From Vibrio hippocampi (GTDB lineage Bacteria > Pseudomonadota > Gammaproteobacteria > Enterobacterales > Vibrionaceae), in contig NZ_CAKLCM010000002.1 in the NCBI RefSeq assembly GCF_921292975.1, positions 1,178,001 through 1,242,000 on the forward strand: DNA of 64,000 nucleotides, written 5' to 3'. Both the position numbers and the translations under genes were made by a program. Below the pieces are notes generated by a model. That model did no database searches, was not told the origin of the DNA, and saw nothing but the letters and a program-made list of their open reading frames with translations. Positions 8,820 through 17,054 of this stretch are shown here, piece after piece. Every line of letters starts with the position of its first letter. The stretch's first letter is position 1.

Positions 8820-9909
8820 TTTGCAACTCCTCAAGGATGGTTGGGCGCTCTCCAGTGAGGGATTCTAGGAAAGCTTTAATATCAGCGACGGTGTCAGGTT
8901 CTAATTCCTTTCCTAACTGACTCCGCGCCATTATTTTTATCGCCTCATCTAAAGAACCGGTCATGCCATCATGAAAATAGGGCGATGTGATCGCGACGTT
9001 GCGCAGACTCGCCACCCGAAACAGGTGTTTATCTTCTTGCTTTGACGTCACATTGAATCGACCCAGATCATTGCTGCGCTCCGCACCTCGGCTATCCACG
9101 CCAAAATAACCAAACTGCATCACTAAACCTCCGCCGACATTGGTGCCTCGGTGACAGGCGATACAGCCTAACGATTGAAACGTCTGCCAACCGCGAACGG
9201 CTGATTCGTTAATGGCATCGCTATCGCCCATCAGGTATTGGTCAAACGGCGCATTCATCGTGGTTAAGCTTTTCATAAACTCGACCATGGCGTGTTTGAT
9301 GGTCTCTTCACTAGGGGTAAGGTCGGCACGTGCAAACAGTGCAAGATATTGATTGGAGGCGGTGACGTAATCGACAATTTTTTGCCACGACGAGTCCATT
9401 TCTACGGGGTCATGAACCGGACCATCGATCTGGTCTTGCAAGGTATTCACCCTGCCATCCCAAAAAAAGCGGTAATTGTGGGCGACGTTAAAGACCGTCA
9501 GTGAATTGCGCTTCCCCACACCGTTAACACCAATCGAGACACTGAGCGGTTCTGCGCCATTGGTATTAAGATCATGGCATGATTGGCAACTGACTTTGTT
9601 ATTGGAAGAAAGGTTAGTATCTCTAAATAACACCCAACCTAAGCGAATCACATCCTCATCACCCTCTTCATAAGGCAATATCGGCTGAATCGGAGCGTCA
9701 CTGGTGACCAAACTGGCATAAGAGAGGGCATTATGGTGCGGCTCTTTATCTGAGCCATGATTATGGTCATCATCATGCGAGTGACCATGCAGCTCGTCTT
9801 GAGACGCCGTCTCACCGTGGTTGACTGAGCGGTAACCATCAAACAACAATAAACCAATCGCACTAAGCATTACTATTGCACAGAATGCGAATAATTTTTT
9901 GTTTCTCAT
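8806..9909 (-). CDS. Diheme cytochrome c peroxidase family protein with His-rich linker
   Basis: A 367-residue protein of the MauG/bacterial cytochrome c peroxidase family, which reduces H2O2 or oxidises other substrates in the periplasm using two c-type hemes. Two heme motifs are visible: CQSCHD near residue 107 and CIACHR near 249. The N-terminus is a hydrophobic signal/anchor (~5-25), followed by a histidine/aspartate-rich stretch (HGHSHDDDHNHG, ~42-55) that is unusual for the family and looks metal-binding. It is the first gene of an operon with two hybrid sensors, overlapping the first by 14 nt. That suggests the peroxidase and the phosphorelay act on a common signal, which is inference. 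Confidence 0.87.
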   Translation of the reverse strand: MRNKKLFAFCAIVMLSAIGLLLFDGYRSVNHGETASQDELHGHSHDDDHNHGSDKEPHHNALSYASLVTSDAPIQPILPYEEGDEDVIRLGWVLFRDTNLSSNNKVSCQSCHDLNTNGAEPLSVSIGVNGVGKRNSLTVFNVAHNYRFFWDGRVNTLQDQIDGPVHDPVEMDSSWQKIVDYVTASNQYLALFARADLTPSEETIKHAMVEFMKSLTTMNAPFDQYLMGDSDAINESAVRGWQTFQSLGCIACHRGTNVGGGLVMQFGYFGVDSRGAERSNDLGRFNVTSKQEDKHLFRVASLRNVAITSPYFHDGMTGSLDEAIKIMARSQLGKELEPDTVADIKAFLESLTGERPTILEELQNEQN

Positions 9910-10102
9910 TACCCTACCTCATAAAAAGCGCCTTTTAAAATAAGTTAGGGAATGACTGTTGATTAACAAATCTATTTTGTTTCGCTGCAAACTCAAGTGA
10001 TTGACGAGAGGAGGTCAAAATAACCGAGGCGACCCAGTAACGATAATGTCGAAAGAAAGTGGAAAAACTGAGCGATTAGAAAAAAATGGAACTGTGGGAG
10101 GA

Positions 10103-10134
10103 TAGCAAGGTAGCAAGGTAGCAAGGTAACAAGA
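10103..10134. repeat. Four tandem 8-bp units (TAGCAAGG)
   Basis: Three exact units and a fourth with two changes, lying in the gene-free interval 9910-10197 upstream of the peroxidase operon. The rest of that interval shows no ORF. Confidence 0.8.
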
Positions 10135-10144
10135 GTGTTTTAAA

Positions 10145-10176
10145 TATCAGCTCTGCAGTAAATAGCAGAGCTGATA
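10145..10176. terminator. Hairpin downstream of the TM2-like gene
   Basis: Perfect 12-bp inverted repeat TATCAGCTCTGC / GCAGAGCTGATA with an 8-base loop. Read on the minus strand it is followed by an A/T-rich tail, as expected for the terminator of the gene ending at 10198. Confidence 0.7.
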
Positions 10177-10197
10177 GAGAATCAAAACGTAAGGCGA

Positions 10198-10485
10198 TTA
10201 AGCGCTTTGGTCAGATTCAGATTCTGCTTCGTTTAGCATTTTGTCGTTATGTGCCTTAGTGCCTTTGTAACCTAGCACTAGAGAAACCAACCACACAACG
10301 AACGCCAACGGACTTGCAATCACAGTGATAGCGAAAACGATACATAAAATAAGGTTAATCACACCCCACATCACGCTACCTGCGTACATTTGACCTGCAC
10401 CTGGGATAATAAAGCCCAGGATAAGTGCTACGATTGGGTTTTTCATTTTATTTTGTAAACGAGCTGTTGCAATAGCGTCTGACAT
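10198..10485 (-). CDS. Small TM2-like membrane protein
   Basis: A 95-residue protein with two hydrophobic segments (about 17-55 and 55-75). The first contains ALILGFIIPGAGQMYAG, the proline-glycine turn pattern seen in TM2-domain proteins, and the C-terminus is charged. The function is not known; TM2 proteins are small inner-membrane proteins of unclear role. The ATG at 10485 is chosen because AAGGAA lies 8 bases upstream; the longer frame to 10551 adds a tail without any such signal. A hairpin follows the stop. Confidence 0.65.
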   Translation of the reverse strand: MSDAIATARLQNKMKNPIVALILGFIIPGAGQMYAGSVMWGVINLILCIVFAITVIASPLAFVVWLVSLVLGYKGTKAHNDKMLNEAESESDQSA

Positions 10486-10638
10486 TTTGAGTTCCTTGCC
10501 TATCCTTACATAGGATATTGATAAGTGAGTAATTAGAGTGGTTATTATCAATATAATCCCTTGATAGATATACTTATATCACCAACCAAAATTACTTATA
10601 TCACTGGTATCTATTGATGTCAGAGCGCCACTATACCC

Positions 10639-11496
10639 TTATAGCAACGGCTGTTCGTCACGAAGATAAATCATCCAATACCACATACCAACAAATAGAC
10701 CACCGCCAATAATGTTACCCAGCGTCACGGGCACTAAGTTATTGATAATAAAGTCCAGCATATTGAGGTCGGCATAGTCGGCAATGTTTGCGCCGGTCAT
10801 CTGCCAAAATTCCGCAGGCGCAAAAGTCTTAATCGCGATGGCCATCGGTACTTGAAACATATTGGCGATACAGTGTTCAAACCCCGAAGAAACAAACATA
10901 GCAACAGGCAGAATCATCACGATAATTTTATCTGTCAAAGTACGACCACTAAAGGTCATCCATACCGCGATACACACCAGCACATTACACATAATGCCCA
11001 ATGCGACCGCTTGCCAAAACCCATGATGCAGTTTGTGCTGGGAAATCGCCAACGCGTTAAGCCCCACCTGACCATGGTCAAACATATATTGCTTGGTCAC
11101 CAACATGCAGATAACCAACAGCAGCGCGCCTATCAAGTTACCCAGATAAACCACAACCCAGTTTTTGACCAAGGTAAGCCACGAGATTTTACCGCTTGCT
11201 CTGGCGACCAGAGTCAGTACTGAACTGGTAAACAGCTCTCCACCCGTGACCACCACAAGGATAAGTCCCAAACTAAAAGCAACACCCCCAATAAAGCGCG
11301 TCATGCCCCATGACATATCCGCTGCACCAGTGGTGACGATGGTGTAAAACACAAATGCGATACCGATATGGATCCCGGCTGAAATAGCCAGCAAAAACGA
11401 TTTAACCGGATCTTTAGTCGCTTTGCCGAGTCCAATCTCGGCAGCGCGTTCCGCCATTTGTGGCGGTAGCAAAGAGTCAAATTGATTTAGGTTCAT
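10639..11496 (-). CDS. focA: Formate channel FocA
   Basis: A 285-residue inner-membrane protein of the formate/nitrite transporter family, forming a pentameric formate channel. It can be aligned by eye with E. coli FocA over its whole length: LLPPQMAE near the start, SAGIHIGIAFVFYT, FSLGLILVVVTGGELFTSS, the conserved KNWVVVYLGNLIGA, and the VSSGFEHCIANMF segment near residue 205 that carries the channel histidine. The family member is usually followed by pflB; here it stands alone, with a TM2-like gene downstream and a divergent peroxiredoxin upstream. The start ATG fits the family length (285). Confidence 0.93.
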   Translation of the reverse strand: MNLNQFDSLLPPQMAERAAEIGLGKATKDPVKSFLLAISAGIHIGIAFVFYTIVTTGAADMSWGMTRFIGGVAFSLGLILVVVTGGELFTSSVLTLVARASGKISWLTLVKNWVVVYLGNLIGALLLVICMLVTKQYMFDHGQVGLNALAISQHKLHHGFWQAVALGIMCNVLVCIAVWMTFSGRTLTDKIIVMILPVAMFVSSGFEHCIANMFQVPMAIAIKTFAPAEFWQMTGANIADYADLNMLDFIINNLVPVTLGNIIGGGLFVGMWYWMIYLRDEQPLL

Positions 11497-11725
11497 TCTG
11501 TTTGGTTTTTATACAAGACAAAAAAATGGGCGGCGATAATCGCTCTAATTAACCACAATTTCAAGCTTTATTTCACGCATTAAAAAAATTATTTATCCCG
11601 CACTTGTTGACGTAAAATGTTGACGTAAAAAATCGATTTTAGCTTTTTTGTTGTGGCTGCGCGTATAAGGGTTAGACTTGGTAGACATCGGTAATAACTA
11701 ATCCGTAACCACTCACCCCTAGCAA

Positions 11726-11753
11726 CTAACCCGCAACACCTAACCCGCAACAA
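11726..11753. repeat. Two tandem 14-bp units before the peroxiredoxin gene
   Basis: CTAACCCGCAACAC is followed directly by CTAACCCGCAACAA, just upstream of the ribosome-binding site. A separate direct repeat GTTGACGTAAAA occurs twice at about 11606-11630. No clear FNR box was found in the 272-base divergent region. Confidence 0.7.
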
Positions 11754-11768
11754 CTAAAGGAAACCATC

Positions 11769-12242
11769 ATGATTCAACAAGGACAAGCTCTACCCAACGC
11801 AGTATTAAGTGAACTCACCGAAAACGGGATGCAACAACACAAAACCGAAGCGTTATTCGCCAACAAAAAAGTCGTGCTATTCGCCGTACCCGGCGCTTTC
11901 ACTCCGACTTGCTCTGAAGCTCACCTACCCGGCTATGTGGTGCTGGCGGATCAACTTAAAGACAAAGGCGTTGATCTTATCGCGTGTGTCGCGGTCAATG
12001 ATGCTTTCGTGATGCAGGCATGGGGCGAAGCACAAAATGCCTCTGAGCTACTAATGCTAGGAGATGGCAGTGCCAGTTTTACTAAGGCGCTGGGATTGGA
12101 GATGGATACGGGCGACTTTGGTGGTATTCGTTCTCAGCGTTACGCGATGATCATCGACAACGGCGTTGTCACTACGCTCAATGTGGAAACTGGCGGCGAG
12201 TTTGAAGTCAGTAAAGCGGAAACGATTCTCGCGGCGCTATAG
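11769..12242 (+). CDS. Peroxiredoxin (Prx5-like)
   Basis: A 157-residue thiol peroxidase of the atypical 2-Cys/Prx5 branch, reducing H2O2 and organic peroxides in the cytoplasm. The active-site segment PGAFTPTCSEAHLPGY holds the peroxidatic Cys at residue 48, with the conserved Thr and Pro around it. A second Cys at ~73 is in the position often conserved in this group. There is no C-terminal glutaredoxin domain, although many marine relatives carry one, so an external glutaredoxin or glutathione probably recycles it. AAAGGA lies 7 bases before the ATG. It ends just before a long palindrome. Confidence 0.88.
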   Translation: MIQQGQALPNAVLSELTENGMQQHKTEALFANKKVVLFAVPGAFTPTCSEAHLPGYVVLADQLKDKGVDLIACVAVNDAFVMQAWGEAQNASELLMLGDGSASFTKALGLEMDTGDFGGIRSQRYAMIIDNGVVTTLNVETGGEFEVSKAETILAAL

Positions 12243-12251
12243 CGCATTGAA

Positions 12252-12287
12252 CGAATACACCACTCTAAATTTAGAGTGGTGTATTCG
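12252..12287. terminator. 36-bp perfect palindrome between convergent genes
   Basis: The 18 bases from CGAATACACC to 12269 are the exact reverse complement of 12270-12287, with no loop. It sits between the plus-strand peroxiredoxin and the minus-strand MATE gene, so a two-way terminator is the simplest reading. There is no T-run on either side, and a protein-binding site is the alternative. Confidence 0.6.
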
Positions 12288-12302
12288 CGGGTCATTATCG
12301 TC

Positions 12303-13610
12303 TTACTCGCAACACTTACCCTTCACTAGCCCGATGTAAGGGTACAAGAAGATAAACCGCCCAACGTAAAACAGAGTAAACCCAAGCCACAAACCGTGGT
12401 TACCCCATACCGGCACCATAAAATACTGCACCGTAAGAAACAGCAACAAGGTCACGGCACTGGAATTTCTGACCGGTCTTGTGGTGCCTGTCCCGGTAAA
12501 GATGCCGTAAAACGTTAATCCATAGCCTGCCACCAGTGGGAACACCAGTAACCATGGTGACATCTGGTTATAGATCGCGACAAGCGCTGGCAACTCGGTA
12601 AACAGAGTGACAATATGCTGCTTAAACAGTATCGTCAACAAGGTCAGCACGACCACAAATCCTGTGGTCCATACCGTGTTCATCTTAATCACGGATTTAA
12701 GTAGACCGATATTCTTCTGCCCTACCGCTTTGCCTGCAAACACGCTTGAGGCATTGGCGACACCATCAAACATATAGCTGACAATAAAGGTCACTTGCAT
12801 CAAAATCGCGTTCGCCGCCAGCACATCCGCGCCCAGTTGGGAGCCGACTCGCGCCATCATATTAAAGAAAATCAGAATACAAACCGTGCGCAGCAACAGG
12901 TCCATATTAGACGACACAATTACTTTCAGATCTGCCTTACTCATGCTTGCAGTACCCAGATAATCAAACAGCGAAAACTGGCAGGTGCGCAGCACAAGGA
13001 AGGCACCAATAGCAAACGTGCTGATCTGCGCAATCAAGGTCGCATAGGCAACGCCAGCAATTCCCCAATCAAAATAGAGTACAAAAATAATATCCAGCAC
13101 GATGTTCAACACGTTACCAAACACTTGAGTAAACAGGGTCTCTTTCGCTTTCGCCTGCCCCATTAACCAACCGATCAAGGTGTAGTTGAGTAACACAAAA
13201 GGCGCGCCAAAAATCATAATATCAAAATAGATTTTCGCGTTGGCTCCCACCGCGGCTTCCGGGTCGATCACCCACTGCGCTCCTTGCCAGATCAGCGATT
13301 GCAGTAAGATAAAAATTATCCCCACCGACAGGGCAAGAATAAACGGTCTAAACAGACTGGTTGCCTGCTCTTTGGGATCGTTTTTCCCCAAAGCAATCGC
13401 ACTTTGACCGGTGGTACTGACACGGAAAAAACCAAACAACCAATAGAGGGTGTTCATGATCACCGTACCAATCGCAACACCGCCAATCAGTTCGGCAACA
13501 CCCAACTGACCAATAACAGCCGTGTCCACTGCCCCCAGCAAAGGCTGAGTGACGGTGGAAACAATAAACGGGAAGGCAATTTTAAAATAATCTTTATGAG
13601 TTAGGGTCAT
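12303..13610 (-). CDS. MATE family efflux transporter (DinF-like)
   Basis: A 435-residue membrane protein of the DinF branch of the MATE superfamily. The N-terminal helix has IVSTVTQPLLGAVDTAVIG, and FGFFRVSTTGQSAIA near residue 60 is characteristic of DinF-like pumps; about twelve hydrophobic segments follow. The gene starts 2 bases after the stop of the nikE-like gene, so it is almost certainly the last gene of the Nik-type import operon. Its substrate is unknown. The position next to a metal importer raises the idea that it exports a metal chelator, as dedicated exporters do in metallophore operons, but no biosynthesis genes are nearby. Confidence 0.85.
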   Translation of the reverse strand: MTLTHKDYFKIAFPFIVSTVTQPLLGAVDTAVIGQLGVAELIGGVAIGTVIMNTLYWLFGFFRVSTTGQSAIALGKNDPKEQATSLFRPFILALSVGIIFILLQSLIWQGAQWVIDPEAAVGANAKIYFDIMIFGAPFVLLNYTLIGWLMGQAKAKETLFTQVFGNVLNIVLDIIFVLYFDWGIAGVAYATLIAQISTFAIGAFLVLRTCQFSLFDYLGTASMSKADLKVIVSSNMDLLLRTVCILIFFNMMARVGSQLGADVLAANAILMQVTFIVSYMFDGVANASSVFAGKAVGQKNIGLLKSVIKMNTVWTTGFVVVLTLLTILFKQHIVTLFTELPALVAIYNQMSPWLLVFPLVAGYGLTFYGIFTGTGTTRPVRNSSAVTLLLFLTVQYFMVPVWGNHGLWLGFTLFYVGRFIFLYPYIGLVKGKCCE

Positions 13611-13612
13611 CG

Positions 13613-14389
13613 TTACTTCAACTCGGATTCAAAAGGAAGCTCTAGGTAACTGGCAGCGGCTAGAAGCTGTTGGGTATAAGGGTCTTTGACTTGCGTTAAT
13701 TGGCGCATATCCTCGACGCGCTCAACGATCATGCCGTCTTTAAAAAACATCAGGCGATCACATAAATAACTGGCAACGGCAATATCGTGGGTAATGAATA
13801 GATAAGCGATACCTCGCTGCTGCTTTAGACGTGCGAGCAGTTCCAGTATCTGAACTTGAACCGACACATCCAATGAACTGACCGCTTCATCCAATAAGAT
13901 AAACTTAGGGTTAGGGGCAATGGCTCTGGCGATACAGACACGCTGTAGTTGACCACCACTCAATTGATGAGGATAACGAGTCAACATGTCAGCGCTTAAA
14001 CCGACTTCAAACAGTAACTCCTCCAGCAGCGTCTGTCGCTGCTTTTTGCTGAGTTTCTCTTTGATCAAAGGTTCGTTGATGATCTCTTTCACGGTTAATC
14101 GTGGGTTGACCGAGGTGTTGTAGTCTTGGAACACCACACTGAGCGCCTTGTGCGTTGACAGACTCGCCAACTCATCGTTAAAGACAATCTCACCGCTATC
14201 GACTGGCTCTAGTCCAAGTATCAGTTTGCCGAGAGTGCTCTTTCCGCTGCCCGACTCACCCACGATACCGACGCACTCCCCGTAATTAATGGTTAAAGAG
14301 ACACCGTTAATGACTTGCTGAGTGGTCGAAAACAACCAACTATTGTCGGTTTTAAAGGATTTAGTCACGGCTTTTATATCAATTAACAT
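13613..14389 (-). CDS. ABC transporter ATPase (NikE/DppF type)
   Basis: A 258-residue ATP-binding subunit of a nickel/peptide-type importer. Walker A is GESGSGKST (~45), the ABC signature is LSGGQLQRV (~143), and Walker B is FILLDEAVSSLD (~163), all intact. It belongs to the oligopeptide/nickel (PepT) group, where two different ATPases serve one pair of permeases. Its start overlaps the preceding ATPase gene by 11 nt and it is followed after 2 bases by the MATE gene. The symbol is withheld because the substrate is not certain. Confidence 0.85.
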   Translation of the reverse strand: MLIDIKAVTKSFKTDNSWLFSTTQQVINGVSLTINYGECVGIVGESGSGKSTLGKLILGLEPVDSGEIVFNDELASLSTHKALSVVFQDYNTSVNPRLTVKEIINEPLIKEKLSKKQRQTLLEELLFEVGLSADMLTRYPHQLSGGQLQRVCIARAIAPNPKFILLDEAVSSLDVSVQVQILELLARLKQQRGIAYLFITHDIAVASYLCDRLMFFKDGMIVERVEDMRQLTQVKDPYTQQLLAAASYLELPFESELK

Positions 14390-15191
14390 TGGACGGCTCC
14401 ATGACAGATTTAAAACGATGAATCAAAGTCATACGGGTATCGACTAAATATCGAGTGTATTCACTGCTAGGCTGGGTAAAGATCTGTTTGGTTTCACCAT
14501 ATTCAACCACCTGCCCCTGATTCATCACCAGTACATTGTCGGCAATATGGGACACTAAACTTAAATCGTGACTGACAAAGATCAAGCTCGTCGCGAACTG
14601 CTCACGAACAAACTGCAGCTCTTTAATCACTTCTTTCTGGGAGATATAATCAATCGCTGTCGTGGGTTCATCGGCAATGATCAATTTAGGTTTCAACACC
14701 AAGGCGAGCGCAACCATGATGCGTTGCAACATACCACCACTTAGCTCATGCGGGTACTTATCAATCAGTGTGGTTGGCGATTTTAGATTCACTCTCACCA
14801 GCACATCACAAAACAATTCTCTGGCTTGCTTCGCCGATAATTCGCTGTGCAGTTTAATGGTTTCAACCGCTTGATTACCTATGGTAAACAGAGGGTTAAA
14901 CGCAGTCATCGGGCTTTGCATGATCATGGAAATCGTCTCGCCGCGCAACTTTCGGCGTTGAGCCAAAGGCAAGGTCAGCAGATCTTGCCCTTCAAATTTA
15001 GCCTCGCCAGAGACCGCAAAGTTCTCGCCTAACAATCCATTAATCGCGTTACACGTTAACGATTTACCACTTCCTGACTCCCCCAAAATCCCAAGGCATT
15101 GGTCATGACCTAAATGAAAGCTGACATTCGATAGTAGTTCTTTAGGCTGAGGTTGAATCAAGGATACGCAAAGATTATTTACCTGTAGCAT
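14379..15191 (-). CDS. ABC transporter ATPase (NikD/DppD type)
   Basis: A 270-residue ATPase, the partner of the next gene. Walker A is GESGSGKSL (~39), the signature is LSGGMLQRI (~148), and Walker B is LIIADEPTTAID (~170), followed by the conserved His in FVSHDLSLV. The variant signature GGM is usual for NikD/DppD subunits. Its start codon overlaps the stop of the permease gene as TAATG. Confidence 0.85.
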   Translation of the reverse strand: MLQVNNLCVSLIQPQPKELLSNVSFHLGHDQCLGILGESGSGKSLTCNAINGLLGENFAVSGEAKFEGQDLLTLPLAQRRKLRGETISMIMQSPMTAFNPLFTIGNQAVETIKLHSELSAKQARELFCDVLVRVNLKSPTTLIDKYPHELSGGMLQRIMVALALVLKPKLIIADEPTTAIDYISQKEVIKELQFVREQFATSLIFVSHDLSLVSHIADNVLVMNQGQVVEYGETKQIFTQPSSEYTRYLVDTRMTLIHRFKSVMEPSNVN

Positions 15192-16015
15192 TATTGACGC
15201 TCCGTTCTTGGATCTAACACATCACGAAGCGAGTCACCGAGTAAGTTACAACACGCCACCACAACCATAATGGCAGCGCCGGGAATCAGCATCTGCTCTG
15301 GATTGGAGAATAACACTTCCTTAGCATCGGATAGCATCGCGCCCCACTCTGGCGTTGGCGGTTGGATACCTAGACCTAAAAATGACAAGGTTGAGATACT
15401 TAAAATAATCCAGCCTAAATCGAGGGTAGCCAAGATAATCACTTCTGCTGCAATATTAGGCGCAAGGTGCTTGGCGAAGATAAAGCGCTGGGGCGTTTTC
15501 ACCGTTCGTGAATAGAGGATATAGTTTTGATGATTGAAACTGATTACCGAACTGCGCACGATACGCACATACCAAGCGATTTTAGCGATAAAGTTCGCCA
15601 CGATAATATTAACGATGCCGGGTCCCATAATGCCGACAATGCTCAATACAATGATCTCATATGGAAACGACAGCATCACTTCGCAAGCGCGCATAATCAA
15701 AGCATCGACCTTGCCACGCATATAGCCTGCAATGACACCAATAAAGCCGCCGACAACCGCTGTGATTACCATGGTAAGAAGTGAATAATACAGCGTGGTT
15801 CGAATACCAAACAGTAACCGGGAGTAATTGCAGCGTCCCAAATAGTCAGTCCCCAACGGATACTCACTCGACATAGGCATGAGAGTGTTAATCACATCGG
15901 CAAGGTTGGGATCATGGGGAGCAAGATAAGGTGCAAATGCCCCCATCATACAGACAATAAACAGCAGTAGCAGACAAAATAGCACCGTTTTATTAGAAAA
16001 CAGACGTTGCCACAT
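15191..16015 (-). CDS. ABC transporter permease (NikC/DppC type)
   Basis: A 274-residue inner-membrane permease with five to six helices. An N-terminal helix is followed by the HDPNLADV...YPLGTDYLGR segment typical of DppC/NikC subunits. The EAA loop that contacts the ATPases is near residue 165-190 (SRTVKTPQRFIFAKHLAPN). It overlaps both neighbouring genes by one base (TAATG), which indicates a tightly coupled operon. Confidence 0.86.
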   Translation of the reverse strand: MWQRLFSNKTVLFCLLLLFIVCMMGAFAPYLAPHDPNLADVINTLMPMSSEYPLGTDYLGRCNYSRLLFGIRTTLYYSLLTMVITAVVGGFIGVIAGYMRGKVDALIMRACEVMLSFPYEIIVLSIVGIMGPGIVNIIVANFIAKIAWYVRIVRSSVISFNHQNYILYSRTVKTPQRFIFAKHLAPNIAAEVIILATLDLGWIILSISTLSFLGLGIQPPTPEWGAMLSDAKEVLFSNPEQMLIPGAAIMVVVACCNLLGDSLRDVLDPRTERQ

Positions 16016-16956
16016 TACGATTTTCCTCCCTGCTTTAATCGAGGGTCAACCACCGTATGTAAGATGTCGATAATCAGATTAGACACCACGAACAGGCTGC
16101 CCATTACTAAGATATAGGCTTGAATAATGGGGTAATCGCGATTAAAAATAGCCGCAAGTGCAAGGCGACCTAATCCCGGTATAGCGAAAATGCTTTCAAT
16201 CACCACCGTCCCCGCGATCAAGCGCACCACACCAATACCCAGCGCCGTCATGGAGGTTTGTAACGAGTTCTTTAGCAGGTGTTTCCATATCACCCTATGC
16301 TCTGGAATACCTCGGGCACGAGCATACGCCACGTAATGATGGTGCATAGATTCCAGCATAGAGTTACGAATCAATCGAATATAAGTGGCAACATACGCCA
16401 TACAAAGGGTAATTGATGGCAAGATATAATGGCCTAGCGTCGACGCGCCACTACTTGGCAGCCAGTAAAGGCTGATGGAAAAAATCCAGATAAGGATAAA
16501 CGCCAGCCAGAAATTTGGCATCGCAGTACTGGCAAAGATAAACACCCGTACAATACGATCAAACCAGTGGTCTTTATACACTGCACTCAACACACCAATC
16601 GGGATACTTAAACCAACCAGTAGCACCAATGATAAGCCCGCCAGCTTTAGGGTATACGGAAAGCTGCGCGTCAGTTCTTCCAATACCAATCGATTGGTAT
16701 TGGTATAAGAGACCCCAAAATCACCCTGGATAGACGCAGACAGCCAATTAACGTAGCGAATCAAAAAAGGTTTATCTAAACCGAGTTCTTGACGGATTTC
16801 CTCAATCGCTTCAGGACTCGGCGTCGTATCGTTCACCCTAAGCGCCACTTCTGCTGGGTCGGCAGGAATAATATTGACCAATGCAAACGCGATGAACGAA
16901 ACGAAAAACAGGGTCACTATCGCGCTCAACAGTCGTTTAATTATATACTTTGCCAC
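16015..16956 (-). CDS. ABC transporter permease (NikB/DppB type)
   Basis: A 313-residue permease of the DppB/NikB family. The N-terminus (MAKYIIKRLLSAIVTLF) and the following FVSFIAFALVNIIPADPAE are family hallmarks. The EAA loop AYARARGIPEHRVIWKHLLKN is near residue 210-230. It pairs with the NikC-type subunit. It is separated from the binding-protein gene by 98 bases containing a terminator, so its transcription is probably lower than that of the binding protein. Confidence 0.86.
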   Translation of the reverse strand: MAKYIIKRLLSAIVTLFFVSFIAFALVNIIPADPAEVALRVNDTTPSPEAIEEIRQELGLDKPFLIRYVNWLSASIQGDFGVSYTNTNRLVLEELTRSFPYTLKLAGLSLVLLVGLSIPIGVLSAVYKDHWFDRIVRVFIFASTAMPNFWLAFILIWIFSISLYWLPSSGASTLGHYILPSITLCMAYVATYIRLIRNSMLESMHHHYVAYARARGIPEHRVIWKHLLKNSLQTSMTALGIGVVRLIAGTVVIESIFAIPGLGRLALAAIFNRDYPIIQAYILVMGSLFVVSNLIIDILHTVVDPRLKQGGKS

Positions 16957-16992
16957 TTAGACACTTTCTCTAACGTTACATAAATTGAAATG

Positions 16993-17024
16993 AAAAAACT
17001 GACACTTGCTAAGCAAGTGTCAGT
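16993..17024 (-). terminator. Intercistronic terminator after the nikA-like gene
   Basis: On the minus strand a perfect 12-bp stem (ACTGACACTTGC / GCAAGTGTCAGT, 3-base loop) is followed by six Ts. It lies between the binding-protein gene and the permease genes and should cause partial termination, giving more binding protein than membrane subunits. Confidence 0.85.
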
Positions 17025-17054
17025 CATAACAGGCGTCAACATTAAAACCGCAAC

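Noticed and set aside
11497..11768. FNR box in the focA leader
   Set aside because: Only a repeated GTTGACGTAAAA was found; it does not fit TTGAT-N4-ATCAA.
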